64,000 bases of DNA from Gerris lacustris. Lineage: Eukaryota; Arthropoda; Insecta; Hemiptera; Gerridae. Positions 22,440 through 33,555 of the stretch are shown piece by piece. The first letter of the stretch is position 1. Each line of letters opens with the position of its first letter. The position numbers and the translations under genes were made by a program. The notes under the pieces are model-generated. The model saw only the letters and a program-made list of their open reading frames with translations. It had not been told where the DNA came from and ran no database searches. The stretch is from positions 38,526,205 to 38,590,204 of the forward strand of contig OX578276.1 of assembly GCA_951217055.1 (NCBI GenBank). The letters run 5' to 3'.

Positions 22440-22900
22440 TACTTTCTCATATACACGTTTTGAGGTCCCCTGAGCCCAAAAAAAGTGGTTTTTAAATAAT
22501 ATCTGTCTAACGTCTGTCTGTTGTCTATCTGTGCAGACGCGTGGAGCCTAAACTACAGGCCGATTTTGACGAAATTTGGCATACATGTTCAGAAAAATCA
22601 TACCCCGAGGCGAAATCGAGAACTTAATTTTAGCACTAAATTCGGGGGCGCTACCCCCCAAAAACTCTGAAAATAGTAAATATTTTGATTAAAAAATTCT
22701 AAAATGTAGTCCATTTAAATACGAATCTAACGATATAAGCCGTTTTCCCGGGAAAAATATAGTTCCTAAAAAAATAGCTTTAAACGCGGAGGGAGAGAGG
22801 CCGGGTTCGATTCCCCGTCGAGGAGAAGTTATTTTTGATATATTTTGATCAAATGTTCAATAATAATTAAATGTACCAACGAAAACTAACAAATGGAAAA
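22440..22900 (+). repeat. ACTTTCTCATATA-family element, diverged copy
   Basis: It starts ACTTTCTCATATACACG and has TTTGAGGTCCCCTGAG, GACGAAATTTGGCATACATG, TTTTCCCGGGAAAAATATAG and a B-box-like GGTTCGATTCC (about 22804-22814), in the same order as the complete copy at 26594-27102. The right end is degraded. Confidence 0.7.
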
Positions 22901-23312
22901 CACTGGGCCAGTTTTTAATTTCTTATTTTTCAATTTTCTTGAAAAAGTAAGGTCAGCAATTTTTTTTTACTTTAGATTCGCGTCCTTCATTGTTTGAAGA
23001 TATTAAAACGCCCGATAATTTTTTTGGGCGAAAAATTGGGTCGAAAACCCCCACAAACACCTTTTTTCCGAACTTTAGGCGCATTTTCCAAGAAAACTGT
23101 ACGTATTGGAGAAATTTTGATTTCAGATTCGGATTCAGCACACTTAAATACTTAAGAAAAGGACATTTTCAGTTTGAGGCTTTTTTTGTAGAACAGTGTA
23201 ATAAACGACGCCGAGGTTGCACGGGTATAGGGAGTTGCTTAGTAGGGATGTAGTAAAGGTCTCATTTGACGTCACACACTAAAGGGGCACGTCTCGTTTC
23301 CAGAATCTAGAC

Positions 23313-23416
23313 CAGTGGTTCTTAACCTTTTGGTAACCACGGCCCCCTTAAAATCTCCAAATATAATATATATAGTACCTAAATACCTGTCGCGGCCCCC
23401 CGGTTAAGAACCACTG
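23313..23416. mobile_element. hAT MITE, 104 bp, duplication ATCTAGAC
   Basis: Ends CAGTGGTTCTTAACC and GGTTAAGAACCACTG are exact inverses, flanked by ATCTAGAC at 23305-23312 and 23417-23424. The interior (GGTAACCACGGCCCCC) is typical of short hAT MITEs. It inserted at the edge of the palindrome that follows. Confidence 0.92.
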
Positions 23417-23472
23417 ATCTAGACATCCTGTATACAACATCCTTGAGGATAGTGTATACAGGATGTCTAGAT
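23417..23472. repeat. Perfect 20-bp-arm palindrome
   Basis: ATCTAGACATCCTGTATACA (23417-23436) is exactly mirrored at 23453-23472. The 16-base loop itself contains the small stem ATCC..GGAT. The first 8 bases are also the target duplication of the hAT MITE on its left. Confidence 0.9.
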
Positions 23473-24003
23473 CCGGGAACCGAGATTGCGGTTTAATAAC
23501 AATTTAAACATGTCAGCAGATTTTTTTGACTTTTGATTCGCGTTCTTCATTGCTTGAAGATATTAAAACGTCCGATGATTTTTTTTTTTTTTTTTTAAAT
23601 TTTTTTGGGCGAAAAATTGGGTCGAAACCCCCCCAAAACACATTTTTTCCGAACTTTAGGCACATTTTCCAGGAAAACTGTACTTAGGAGAAATTTTGAC
23701 TTCAGATTCGGATTCAGCAACCTCGAATACATAAAGTTCAGACAAAATTTTCGGACACGGTCGAACTGGGCCCACGGTCAAAACATTCCTAGGCGGATTA
23801 CCGTCAACCCTCGAAGGGTCGGAGTTGAATTGGGACCCTGGTCAGTCGGGCAACAGGTATAATTATTATTTAAACTTATGAATAATCCTACTCAATAACG
23901 TAATGTGATCAATGTCTGTTTCAACGCAACATTTTATATCAAAATCCAGCGGAAGGAATTTGCTTCCTAATCACAGTTTTATTGATTTTAACTTTGGGGT
24001 TAG

Positions 24004-24303
24004 TTGCATGGTGTGCATAACCATGAACCGTGGCCGAACTTTCATTGGCATTGTATTTCGAACAGTGTAAAGCGCAATGATACAGAAACTTTAACTGAAC
24101 CGCCAGCAAAAATGGTAAAAAAAGAAATCGTTTCTGCACCAGAAAATATCAGTGGCAAAGTAACAACAGACGACATGGATCGGATACGGAGGAACCTAAA
24201 CAACGCAAACAGAAGTAAAGTGCCACCTCTCCCTAGATGTATCGCAGACGTCCACCGTCCACGACACCTTGGACAGCATCCCTATAAAAACGACTCAGGG
24301 TGA
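24004..24303 (+). pseudogene. FLYWCH-like zinc finger fragment of a MULE-type protein
   Basis: The frame is open from LHGVHNHEPWPN through VKKEIVSAPENIS and IRRNLNNANRSKVPPLPR to a stop after KNDSG. An HNH.P step followed by an R+N...R...PPLP block is the order seen after the FLYWCH finger in many arthropod MULE-related proteins. The cysteine half of the finger is not readable upstream. It is probably a transposon remnant; a host gene exon is the alternative. Confidence 0.5.
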
Positions 24304-24825
24304 GCAAATGTTGTTATTGAATTTACGAGCGGAGAATATTGTAGTGTTTTGTTCCAAGAGGAAAGAGGAACTTAGAATATCTAGCAAATATTGACAATAA
24401 CATAAAATATTATTACACGACTATTTATATTGATATAAAAAGAAGAAGTTTCAATCGTCTGAAATAGAAGTGTGAGCACCATCTGACCGTTACCAAACAT
24501 CTATTTTAGATGTTTGAATGTATTTAAAACTAAGGTGGATGCGAGCATTCCATTTTGCAGGTCATGATTGTAGAGGAATGGCCCAATTCAACCGTCGTTT
24601 TTACGACTCTAACAGACCGTGGGCCCAATTCGACATCACCCAAATTTTCTTGGGGCCCCGAACTTTATTTTCGGGCGCATTTTCCGGGAAAACTGTACGT
24701 ATAAGAGAAATTTTGACTTCAGATTCGGTTTCAGCAACCTCGAATACATAAAGTTCAGATAACATTTTCTTGGGGCCCGAAAGATGGTTAAATTTTCGAT
24801 AACAGTGATTAATTAATTTCAGTTG

Positions 24826-24827
<2 letters not shown>

Positions 24828-24917
<90 letters not shown>
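24828..24917. repeat. (TA)n microsatellite
   Basis: A TA run of about 90 bases. Open frames across it are artefacts. Confidence 0.95.
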
Positions 24918-24922
<5 letters not shown>

Positions 24923-25640
24923 ACTGGGTTTTATCAGTCCTATTTTATTTTTTAATTAATTTAAGAAAGAAAAATGTCTCAATGCTTTGAATTTGGGTGC
25001 AACCATAGAGCCTTAAAAGATAAATGTCTCTTTTACCGTAATACAAATCCATTTTCTGTGTGGCGTATCATAATCTGTAAGTAAGTTATCTTTTACATCT
25101 TATTTGAGTTATTTGTGAGAATTATTTGTTTTATCATCTATAAGTATGGTCGTCAGAAATAAATAATCTGTGCAAGTTTCAGCTTGCTAGGTAGTCACGA
25201 GTTAGGGCAATTTAGGTGACAAGATTTAGAGGCAAGTGGAAGTAAAATAAGATAAATACGCAGAAAGACTTACAACAATAACAAATAATCTTAACTATTA
25301 TGAAGTATAAATGCATATTCTTGTCAGCGCAAGACAAAAGAGACTTGTAGGTAATGAACAGTAAGCAATTAAAAAAGAAAAATGGTGATGTGTATTGTAA
25401 AATAATAAAATAATGTGTTGCACGCGCAGCCCGGAGGATGCCGGCCTCTTAACTCTCCATCAACGGTGAGAGGCCGGGTTCAATTCCCTGATTAGGTTAT
25501 TTTTATGCTAATTCTAAACATTTTTTAAGCAAATTAAGGAAAACATGACAAAAATGTAAGTAACTTAATAAAACACAAGATACAAATATCTATACTTATG
25601 ACTATGACACATTAGGAATAATTTTAAATTAAATAATAAT
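24918..25640. other. Non-coding, with a tRNA-like B box
   Basis: No gene is seen. At about 25425-25505 a stretch with GAGAGGCCGGGTTCAATTCC resembles the B box and TPsiC arm of a tRNA. It is similar in wording to the B boxes at 22804 and 27002. It does not fold into a full cloverleaf, so it is probably SINE-derived. Confidence 0.45.
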
Positions 25641-25646
25641 TACAAT

Positions 25647-25902
25647 CAGTGGCATAGCTAGGGCATTGGGGGCCCCTCGCCAAAAAAGAAAATCATGAAC
25701 AAAAACAATTTACGTTCAGAACTGAATGGGGCCCTCCGACAGTGGTGTAGAAGTATAATTCTAAGTTAGGTTTTATTATGCTGATGTAAAGGGGCCCCCA
25801 TCGAAATTGGTACAAAGATAGTATAGTTTCATGTTTTATGGATTTGGGGGCCCCCTGGCACCGGGGGCCCGATTGCAATTCGTGCCCATAGTCACGCCAA
25901 TG
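25647..25902. mobile_element. hAT MITE, 256 bp
   Basis: Ends CAGTGGCATAGCTAGGGC and (inverted) CATTGGCGTGACTATGGGC are flanked by ATTACAAT (25639-25646) and ATCACAAT (25903-25910), which agree at 7 of 8 bases. The interior is rich in GGGGGCCCC blocks, as in many CAGTGGCGTAGC-type hAT elements. Confidence 0.8.
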
Positions 25903-26254
25903 ATCACAATATCCTTCGAGGCCCGGGCCCCAGGGCATTTGCCCCCCGTGTGGTAAACCAGCATAGAGATCAGTGTCCAGCAGACACCAAGTGCGGACAC
26001 TATGTCACATATAGCTATTGGAACCTGGACGAGAAAATTTCGCCCGGGTCAGGGCGCGTCTGCCCAAGGTGAAAGGATCTGTGTTTTTACCATGTTCATA
26101 TTTAAAGTGAGCCCGTGTCCTCACCTAGCTGCGGGCAGGACCCGCCCTGTGTGCAAGAGACCTCCATACAGCTTATACACTGGGTTTTCATATTGCAGGT
26201 ATACATATATTCAAGGCAGGTGTTATTAACCGTTTTCGTTATCAATCAGTGTCC

Positions 26255-26580
26255 CGTAAAGGTGCGTTTACACCTGACACTTCTCTCCGGCAATAAATGT
26301 CAAGTGTCAGACAGAAATCGCTTTGAGTGCTTACATCTGAGAGAAATTGCTTGAGATTTATGTCGGAGACGGAGATATGTCTGACACTTCTCGCAATGCT
26401 TACATTTGCAATAAATGTACGAAGAGGAGTTTGAATTTTCAAATAATCGGTGTTTACATCTGTTGGTATAGAAGTATCGACACTTATAGCTGAGAGTAGA
26501 AACATAAATCTCAAACATAAATTTTTCGGTGTTTACACTACTGTGATTTCTGTCTGACATAAATATCATGCAATTATATC
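26255..26580. repeat. Probable MITE with GTGTTTACA repeats
   Basis: Blocks such as AAGGTGCGTTTACACCTGAC, GTGTCAGACAGAAAT and CGGTGTTTACA recur in direct and inverted order. The mix of GTTTACAC edges and internal TGTCTGACA palindromes fits a degenerate MITE. Borders are uncertain and no coding sequence is seen. Confidence 0.45.
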
Positions 26581-26593
26581 ATGCTAGTTTTTT

Positions 26594-27102
26594 ACTTTCT
26601 CATATAAAGAGAAAGTATTGTGATGGCGCGAAAATTTGATTTTTATGGATTCACTGGTTTTGAGGTCCCCTGAGTCCAAAAAAGTGGTCTGTCGTCTGTG
26701 CAGACGCCTAGAGCCTTAACTACTGGGCCGATTTTGACGAAATTTGGCATACATGTTCAGAAAAATCATATCCCGAGGCAAAATCGAGAAATGAATTTTA
26801 GCTCTAAATTTGGGGTGCTACACCCCAAAAATTCTGAAAAAACGTGAAAAAAAATTATTCCTCGAAAATGGTTACGACGATATTGATTAAAAAATTCTAA
26901 AATATAGTCCATTTAAGTACGAATCTAACGATATAACCCGTTTTCCCGGGAAAAACCTAGTTCCTGAGAAAATAGCTTAAAACGCGGACAGGGAGAGCCC
27001 GGGTTCGATTCCCCGCTAAGGAAAAGTTATTTTTATGGTAAATTTTGATGAAATTTTCATCATTTTTTGGCTAAGTAATTATGAACTTGTATATGAGAAA
27101 GT
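26594..27102 (+). mobile_element. Complete copy of the ACTTTCTCATATA element
   Basis: Left end ACTTTCTCATATA and right end TATATGAGAAAGT are exact 13-base inverses, 509 bp apart. Inside are GAGAAAGTATTGTGATGGCG, GAGGTCCCCTGAGTCC, GACGAAATTTGGCATACATG, CCCGGGAAAAACCTAG and GGTTCGATTCC (27002-27012). Related pieces lie at 22440, 29480, 51945 and 58380. It is non-coding; the B-box-like motif is unusual for a terminal-inverted-repeat element. Confidence 0.75.
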
Positions 27103-27322
27103 TTGTCTGAGTTGTCTCGGACCGATTTCTTTTAAGTGGAAGCAGTGGCAGGTCATCATTTTGAATTGTCACATTTCAGAAGCACTGTTATAAGAAGATC
27201 TAAATGCACGAAAGTCTTGCATGGTATTTGTCAATCTGCAGTTTCGGGCGCCCGTAGCACGAAGCACGACTTTGTAGCATGCAACTTGCAGGGTACAAAG
27301 TCATGCTTTATTATAATAATAC

Positions 27323-27385
27323 GCATTTATAATAATAAGCAAAATACTTGCATGATGCAAGTATTTTGCGTATTATTATAAATGC
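27323..27385. repeat. 63-bp hairpin, nearly no loop
   Basis: GCATTTATAATAATA..CAAAATACTTGCAT is mirrored by ATGCAAGTATTTTG..TATTATTATAAATGC with one mismatch pair (AG opposite CG). The arms are about 31 bases. It could extrude as a cruciform or fold in RNA; a MITE is the likelier origin. Confidence 0.8.
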
Positions 27386-29540
27386 AATGTACACTAAGTT
27401 AAAACAATTAATTTAAAAAATCGATTACATGCTTCTATAGATTTTTTAGAATTTAAAATTTTATAGACATAATGACTGATTATTGCATTGTCATCGGAAA
27501 CACATAATCTATGCATGCTTCAGATTTTTAGGCAGTCGGGAAATGGGTCAAATTTATAGGTTACAAAATTTAGAGACAAAAAACGAATCAAGTTAAAAGA
27601 AAAGCGTGTAAAAAATAGACTACATTTAAATCTTTAAGCACTGGTTATAAATAAAAAAATATAACAACCATGGTGGGTTGGTAAGACTGAGTGATACACT
27701 ATTTTTTTTAATCATAATATTTATTAGTGTATAAAAAAAACATATTTAATAGCTTTAACTACTTTTTTTAACATAGAAGATGCGTGAAAAATACGATTGA
27801 TTGTTCAGCTTGACATAGAACCGAAAGTAAGCAATGATTTATAATTTATATTATAGTTTTTTTTTAATTACGGGTTATCCACAAATGTTTACTCTTTATT
27901 TAGACCATGAAAATAAGGCTCAGAATTATTTTAAAAAGCAGATACTTTGCCAAAAAAATCGTTAAAAGAAAATGTCTATTCCGGTCATTGACAGAACAGG
28001 ATATATAAAAACACGCATTTTTAGTTTTAGAGCCAGAGATAGGAATATAGTGGGATAAAATCTCTTAGTTACATACAAGCTTGCGCAGTTGGTAGCATTG
28101 TCTTAAAAACTGGAGCCGGACTTGTAGGCGACATGGAGTTTAGAGAATCAGTCTCGGCTGGGCTCCTGCCTTGCCAATAACGATTATTTTTGTGAATATA
28201 TCGCTTCGTCTTTACCAAAAATAATATATAATACCGATCTTTTTTTTCTTGTTTTTGTTTTTATTTGCTATTTACGATCTGACACAATTTGTAACGGAGA
28301 CTAAAACATACTTTAATAGCTTTTATAATCAGAAATAAATAACTTAAAGAAAATAAGTGTTAATTTTTTATTTGATAAAAATTCTTTTAAATTAAATAAA
28401 CCGGTTGTTTACATTGTTACCTTCTTTTAATTAATTTTAATAAAAATTAAAGATTTAAAAAGTTTTAAATTGAATTAAAGATAATGTAATAATATTATTT
28501 TACAGTTTGATTATTTTGCATTGTTTGAAACTGAGGAGAAATAAATACGTTGAACCTGGGATAACCTTGCTAATAATTACCTACCTGCTTCGCATTTATA
28601 AGGTAAATTTTATAATCTAGATATAGCTCTATTTAATTTGAATTTGAATAAGTTATATTTTTAATATTATTTTAATAATATGGCCCTTGCTATGTGGGTG
28701 ACACATTTATTTGATACGAAAAACAACTGTTTTCAACTTTGTTTACTCAGTAAATATTGACTTTTATGACATCATTATTAATATGCAAATTATATGGTGC
28801 AGTAAAAATATTATTTTGCCCGAGATGACGAGATAAGGAGAAACCTTGACTCATAGTATTTTTATCGTGGTAGTCCTAAAGTTATTAATATAGTTTTTAT
28901 TATAATATTTAAATGATATTGGTTTACAAAATTTATTTTTTAACACGGTTATGCTTTAGCTCTAGGGTTCAGAAGAAATTTACGTTACACAATAATCTAT
29001 ATGAATAAAGAGGCGTTTTTAAATATCGCGCCAGGAAGTTACGATTTAACAGGAACTGGAGGTCGATAGGTTTTCATTTATAGTGCAATTATGTTGACGA
29101 TAGCGGGCTGACGTTTCATAAAATGACGTGCAAAATGTGACGCTGCTAAGCATCGTGCCAGGAAGTTAGATTATAATAGGAGGTAGTTTGTTTTTCACTT
29201 GTATACATTGTAGTACTGTATTTCACCGTTAAAGTTCTAAATTTTATATTAAATGATATCAGAGCTCCTAGCGGACAAAATAGTAATCAAAATAATAGAT
29301 TAATGTTTCATAATTTTGCACCTTAAGATCCATCTATTATATCAATTAGACAAATGTATACTAGTTTTCTCCCCATCATGCAAAAGCACTGATATGTCGA
29401 TATGTGGATTAAATGCCAAAAAACATACCCGTGAAATGGAGAAAATTAGTATTTTATTTTTTCTCGTTTACACTGTATTCATATAGAGAGAAAGTATTGT
29501 GATAATACGATAGAGTTATATATTTTAATGTCCGTGAGCT
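27386..29540. other. Non-coding, AT-rich
   Basis: No gene is supported. At about 28079-28100 TTGCGCAGTTGGTAGCATTG resembles a pol III A box (weak SINE head). At about 29490 the ATAGAGAGAAAGTATTGTG start of the ACTTTCTC family recurs as a short fragment. Confidence 0.4.
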
Positions 29541-29700
29541 AGGTAGTAGTCCCCATTCTGAAATACCCTTACACTATACCATATTTTTATTGTTGTTGTC
29601 CCCATTCTGAAATAACCTTACACTGTACCATATTTTTATTGTTAAAGTCCCCATTCTGAAATACCCTTACACGAAACCAAACTGTTATTGTTGTAGTTCT
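29541..29700. repeat. 49-bp tandem repeat, about 3 copies
   Basis: CCCCATTCTGAAATA begins at 29551, 29600 and 29649, giving a 49-base period. Each unit has CCTTACAC and, in the first two, CCATATTTTTATTGTT. Confidence 0.88.
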
Positions 29701-30274
29701 TATTTTTCAGTGTCCTTGCCTATGAAATTTTCGCCGATATTTTAGGAACTGGTTTATTTCGGGAAAGCAACTTCTTTGGTGTAATGATATTTAAATAAAA
29801 GTTTAGATAACCAGCCCATAAACGATCATTATAAAAATCATTATTAGTTTCAGAGAAATCAGTCTGTGGATTTTATATACTTATATAGATTTAAATAAAT
29901 ATTAAATAAATGCGATCAATGATCTCAAATAACTTATAAAACCTCGAGATTTAAAATTTTCATTTTTGCCGTATCATAAATATAATTATAAATAAATAAA
30001 TAAATAACCATTTATTGGAACGTTATACACATAATATTAGTACATTTATTTTTCTTCTAAATTTTTATGTTCCAAATCGGCAACAGCCGTGGTACCCGGT
30101 CACGGGTTTGAGGTTTTTTTTTGTTTTTAAATAAAATTTAACATTTATTAAATAAAATATAACTGTATATATGTTTATATATATATCTAAAAAAAAAAAT
30201 CATTGTATTATAAAACTTTTTATAATAAAATTAAACTAAATATCTTCTGCTATTATTATTATTGTTTGTGGAAT

Positions 30275-31812
30275 TTAATTCTTGTTCAACCATTCTTGGC
30301 AGTATACATTCTTCATCCGGTTCCATTCGCGTCTTTCATTTGCCACTCGCTGCCACGTAACTCCTCCGCAACACTTACGCATTTCTTCGGCCCATCTAAC
30401 ACTAGGTCTCCCTTTTGCTCTTCTAAATTTTCTAGGATACCAGGATATCATCTCCTTCGTCACCCTACCGTCCTTGGTTCTCGAAATGTGTCCTGTCCAG
30501 TTCCACTTCCTCTCTGTCATAGTTACGCCGATATCCTCCAGCTTAGTCATATTTTTTATCCAGGTGTTTGACTTTCTGTCCTTCCTTGTGATTTTCAGCA
30601 TACTTCTTTGCATCATTCTCTGAGCTACTCTCATCTTCTTAACTATTTTTTTCAGACATAGCCCAGGTCTCTACTCCGTATAGCATAACAGGCAGAACAC
30701 ACTTGATCCAAAGGGTTTTCTTGGCATCCATATTTATATTTGCTCTAAAAAGATTCCTGTATTTGTTAAAGCATCTCCAACCCAGTGAGATTCTTCGCCC
30801 TATTTCTTTCTCGCTTTCTTTCTCATTCTTATTTATTAAGCACCCCAAGTATATATATTCATCCACTTCTTCGATGACACCGTCCTCTGCTCTTATAGTA
30901 GATCCCATCTCAGCTTTATTTACTGTCATATACTTGATTTTTGCAGAGTTTATTTGAAGTCCTATCTTTTTTGTCTCTCTGATGATATCTTCTAACATTT
31001 CTCCAGCTTCTTTTACGCTATGTGAAGCGATCAGAATATCGTCAGCGAATTTAAGAATATTTAGATATTTTCCGTTTATATTAATACCTTTGTTTCCCCA
31101 ATTAAGTTTCGTACATGCTGCCACAAGTACTTTAATGAAAAGCTTCCCTGATAGAACATCTCCCTGTCTAATACCTCGTTTAACTTCGATGTTTCTTGTA
31201 ACTTGATCCAATTTAATCTCTAAAGTAGCATTTTCATAAATTGATTTGAATATATTCAATAAGTGTCATGTATATTGCATGCTTCTAAAACTTGGATAAC
31301 ATTTTGGCAGTGGACGGAATCAAAGGCTTTCTTAAAATCTACAAATATTAAGACAAGTGGAAAATTGTAGTCGTGGGCTCTTCTTATCAGTTGCTTGGCT
31401 ACAAAAATGTGGTCTAAGGTTGACATGTTCTTTCTGAATCCTGCCTGTGTCTCACCTAAATCTCTAGTTATTTCACTTTCAATCCTTCTACCTATTATAT
31501 TCATGAATATTTTATATAATGCTGATAGCAAGCTTATCGGGCGATAGTTCTCTATACTTAATCTATCTCCTTTTTTAAATAAGAGAACTAGCTGAGCCTC
31601 ATGCCAAATCAGAGGAATTTTCTTATACTGTAAACATAAATTAAACAGCTGTCTTAGAGCATTTCTTAAAGTTTCCCCTCCTGCCTTTATTTCTTCACAT
31701 GTTATTCCGTCTTTTCCAGCTGTTTTGCCTTTTTTCATTTTACCGACTGCCCAGTCAACTTCTTCGTTCGTTATTCCTAATTGTACTTCAGATTCCTCTT
31801 CACTAATAATAA
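30275..31812 (-). pseudogene. Truncated RTE-like LINE reverse transcriptase
   Basis: In order on the minus strand: EEVDWAVGKMKKGKTAGKDG (entry to the RT domain), NYRPISLLSALYKIF, ETQAGFRKN, FVDFKKAFDSV, GIRQGDVLSGKLF, LKFADDILIAS (the YADD box with F for Y), YLGCLI, VMLYGVETWAMS, and a third frame with QRMMQRSMLKITRKDR, WTGHISR and GRPSVRWAEEM. Breaks near 31256 and 30637 shift the frame. The endonuclease and the 5' half are missing. The tail order (QR.M.RSML.ITRKDR, GH..R..DGR, GRP..RW) suits RTE-like LINEs. Confidence 0.9.
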
Positions 31813-32668
31813 ATATAATTGGTTGCTTTAAATAACCAAGTTATTTTAAGCAACCTACTTGATGAAAACTTAAAATTATGAACTATTTATTATTTAGTGT
31901 TGTGTTAATAATATTTTCTGATAGCATTGTTGGTAAAAATGTATCGTTCTAATAAATTACATTCAAGAAAATGATTCGTTGAAATTTTTCTCCAAATTAA
32001 ACCAGTCTGTAAAAATCAAATTTTTATTTTTAGAATTTTAATTATTTATAGGTCTATAAATTTAGCACAAGTAGTGATAGAATAGACTAACAAATTTTAG
32101 TTTTATTTCTGTTTTTCAGACATCTGAGTTTACAAATTTTAGTTTGTTATTTCTTATTGGATCTTTATTTAAACTTTACCTTGTTGGTTATTGACTGATT
32201 TATGTTTGTAATACATTTAGGTTAATTTTGTTTTGTTCAGTTGGTATAAAAATAATATTTAGGAAGGCCTCTTGTATTTTTTTGTTTGGTTCTTTTGGGT
32301 TAGATTTAAGAATAGACTGAGCTGTTAACTTGTGGTTTGGGTGTATTTTCGTGAAGTGTTTTTGACCAAATAGGAAGGAATCGAGTTTTCTTGTCTACAT
32401 AATCGATAACTTCTAGCCGTCATAACAACACGTGATTTAAGCCTTAATAGCTTTCATATTGAAATGGCTCTTTCTTTGTTACGAGTAATTTTATAAAAGC
32501 ATTTGCATAAGCCTAATTTTAAAATTAAAACAAAATTACCTATTTTAATCTAACCTTCACCTCTTTCTTCAGGGCTCACCCTAGTTGGATTAGTGGGGCC
32601 GTGTAGGAAGGGGGAAGGGGCTTATTATTACTATACTTATATATTTTTCTGTTAAATTAAGTATTAGT
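31813..32668. other. Non-coding
   Basis: AT-rich sequence beyond the 5' break of the LINE. Nothing recognised. Confidence 0.4.
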
Positions 32669-33073
32669 CCAGGAGATAGCGTGCAAAAACTGACGTCAAG
32701 CTAGAATTTTGTGTATAATTAAATCTTTTGGTGCTTTTTAAGAACATGTGAACGGCAAAGTTCGTCTGCGGGACATAGCTTGGCAATAGGCATTTGAAAA
32801 AAAAAAAAAAAAAAACCTGTAAAGAAGTCCCGCCCTTTTTGGTGGGCAATTTGATTTTAATGATCCTGAGTACGAAATTATGTAGTTAGTAGACCAAATA
32901 TCAAGTTGGTAGTTTGTCACTTAATATTGACCTCTTTGATTTGGAGTAATATTTGACTAACTAACCTATTAAGTGACAAACTATTCTTAAAAGAAAAGGT
33001 ACTAACAGATTTACTTAAACACAAAATTCTAGCTAGATGTTAGTCAGACACATTTTTGCACGCTATCTCCTGG
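32669..33073. mobile_element. Foldback MITE, 405 bp
   Basis: CCAGGAGATAGCGTGCAAAA on the left is mirrored by TTTTTGCACGCTATCTCCTGG on the right, followed inwards by AGCTAGAATTTTGTGT and its inverse. An inner pair TAGTTTGTCACTTAAT / ATTAAGTGACAAACTA nests inside. An A-run at about 32799-32815 interrupts it. No target duplication is clear. Confidence 0.75.
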
Positions 33074-33381
33074 AAAATATTTAATGTTATTTAACTAAAC
33101 ATAACAAAAAAATAACAAAAATTGAGGGTCAAGAGGAAAACGTTCTTCAAAGAGCGGAATACTTTTTTTCTTTTTGTTTCATTAAACTACGCCTTAAATA
33201 CTACAACTTTTACTTGTAACATTTTTCTTTATTTTTTCTAGTTTAAAAGTCATAGGCGTTTGATCTTTGATCCACTTGAAATGGGACACCCTGTATATTC
33301 TTTTTATATTTATATTCTTCTATATTTAACATGTTTTCTATATTTCTTATTTTTTAATTTTAACTCGATTTATTTTTGCTT

Positions 33382-33545
33382 TTGGGCTCGCCGAAGGTAA
33401 CGAAATCATTGGGATCATTTTAAAAAACGATTTTTTTTTGTCTCTAAATTCAAAATTTTCCAGACACAGAAACACGTTTTAGACATCAGAGAATATTTTA
33501 AGTGTCGTGTCTGGTCTGTCAGTTGACATTTGCAAACCACCATAT
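33382..33545 (+). repeat. CTTCCGAG-family fragment
   Basis: GGGCTCGCCGAAGGTAACGA and AATCATTGGGATC correspond to the family start. They are followed by GTCTC, the CAGAAACACGTTTTAGACAT box, and a TGTCAGTTGACATTTGCAAA variant. Confidence 0.5.
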
Positions 33546-33555
33546 CTTAAATACG

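Larger units (their letters stand above)
22205..24795. repeat. Four copies of a GGGCGAAAAATTGGGTCG repeat
   Basis: Copies lie at about 22205-22375 (inverted), 23025-23165, 23605-23765 and 24645-24795. Shared marks are CCGAACTTTAGGC, CATTTTCC..GAAAACTGTAC, GAGAAATTTTGACTTCAGAT and CGAATACATAAAGTTCAGA. The copies differ by substitutions and end points, so they are probably remnants of one non-autonomous family concentrated here. Confidence 0.75.

Noticed and set aside
24601..24921. Open frame with long IY repeats
   Set aside because: It is translation of a TA microsatellite plus repeat DNA.
26115..26569. Overlapping open frames on both strands
   Set aside because: They fall in a degenerate MITE-like repeat and show no recognisable protein features.
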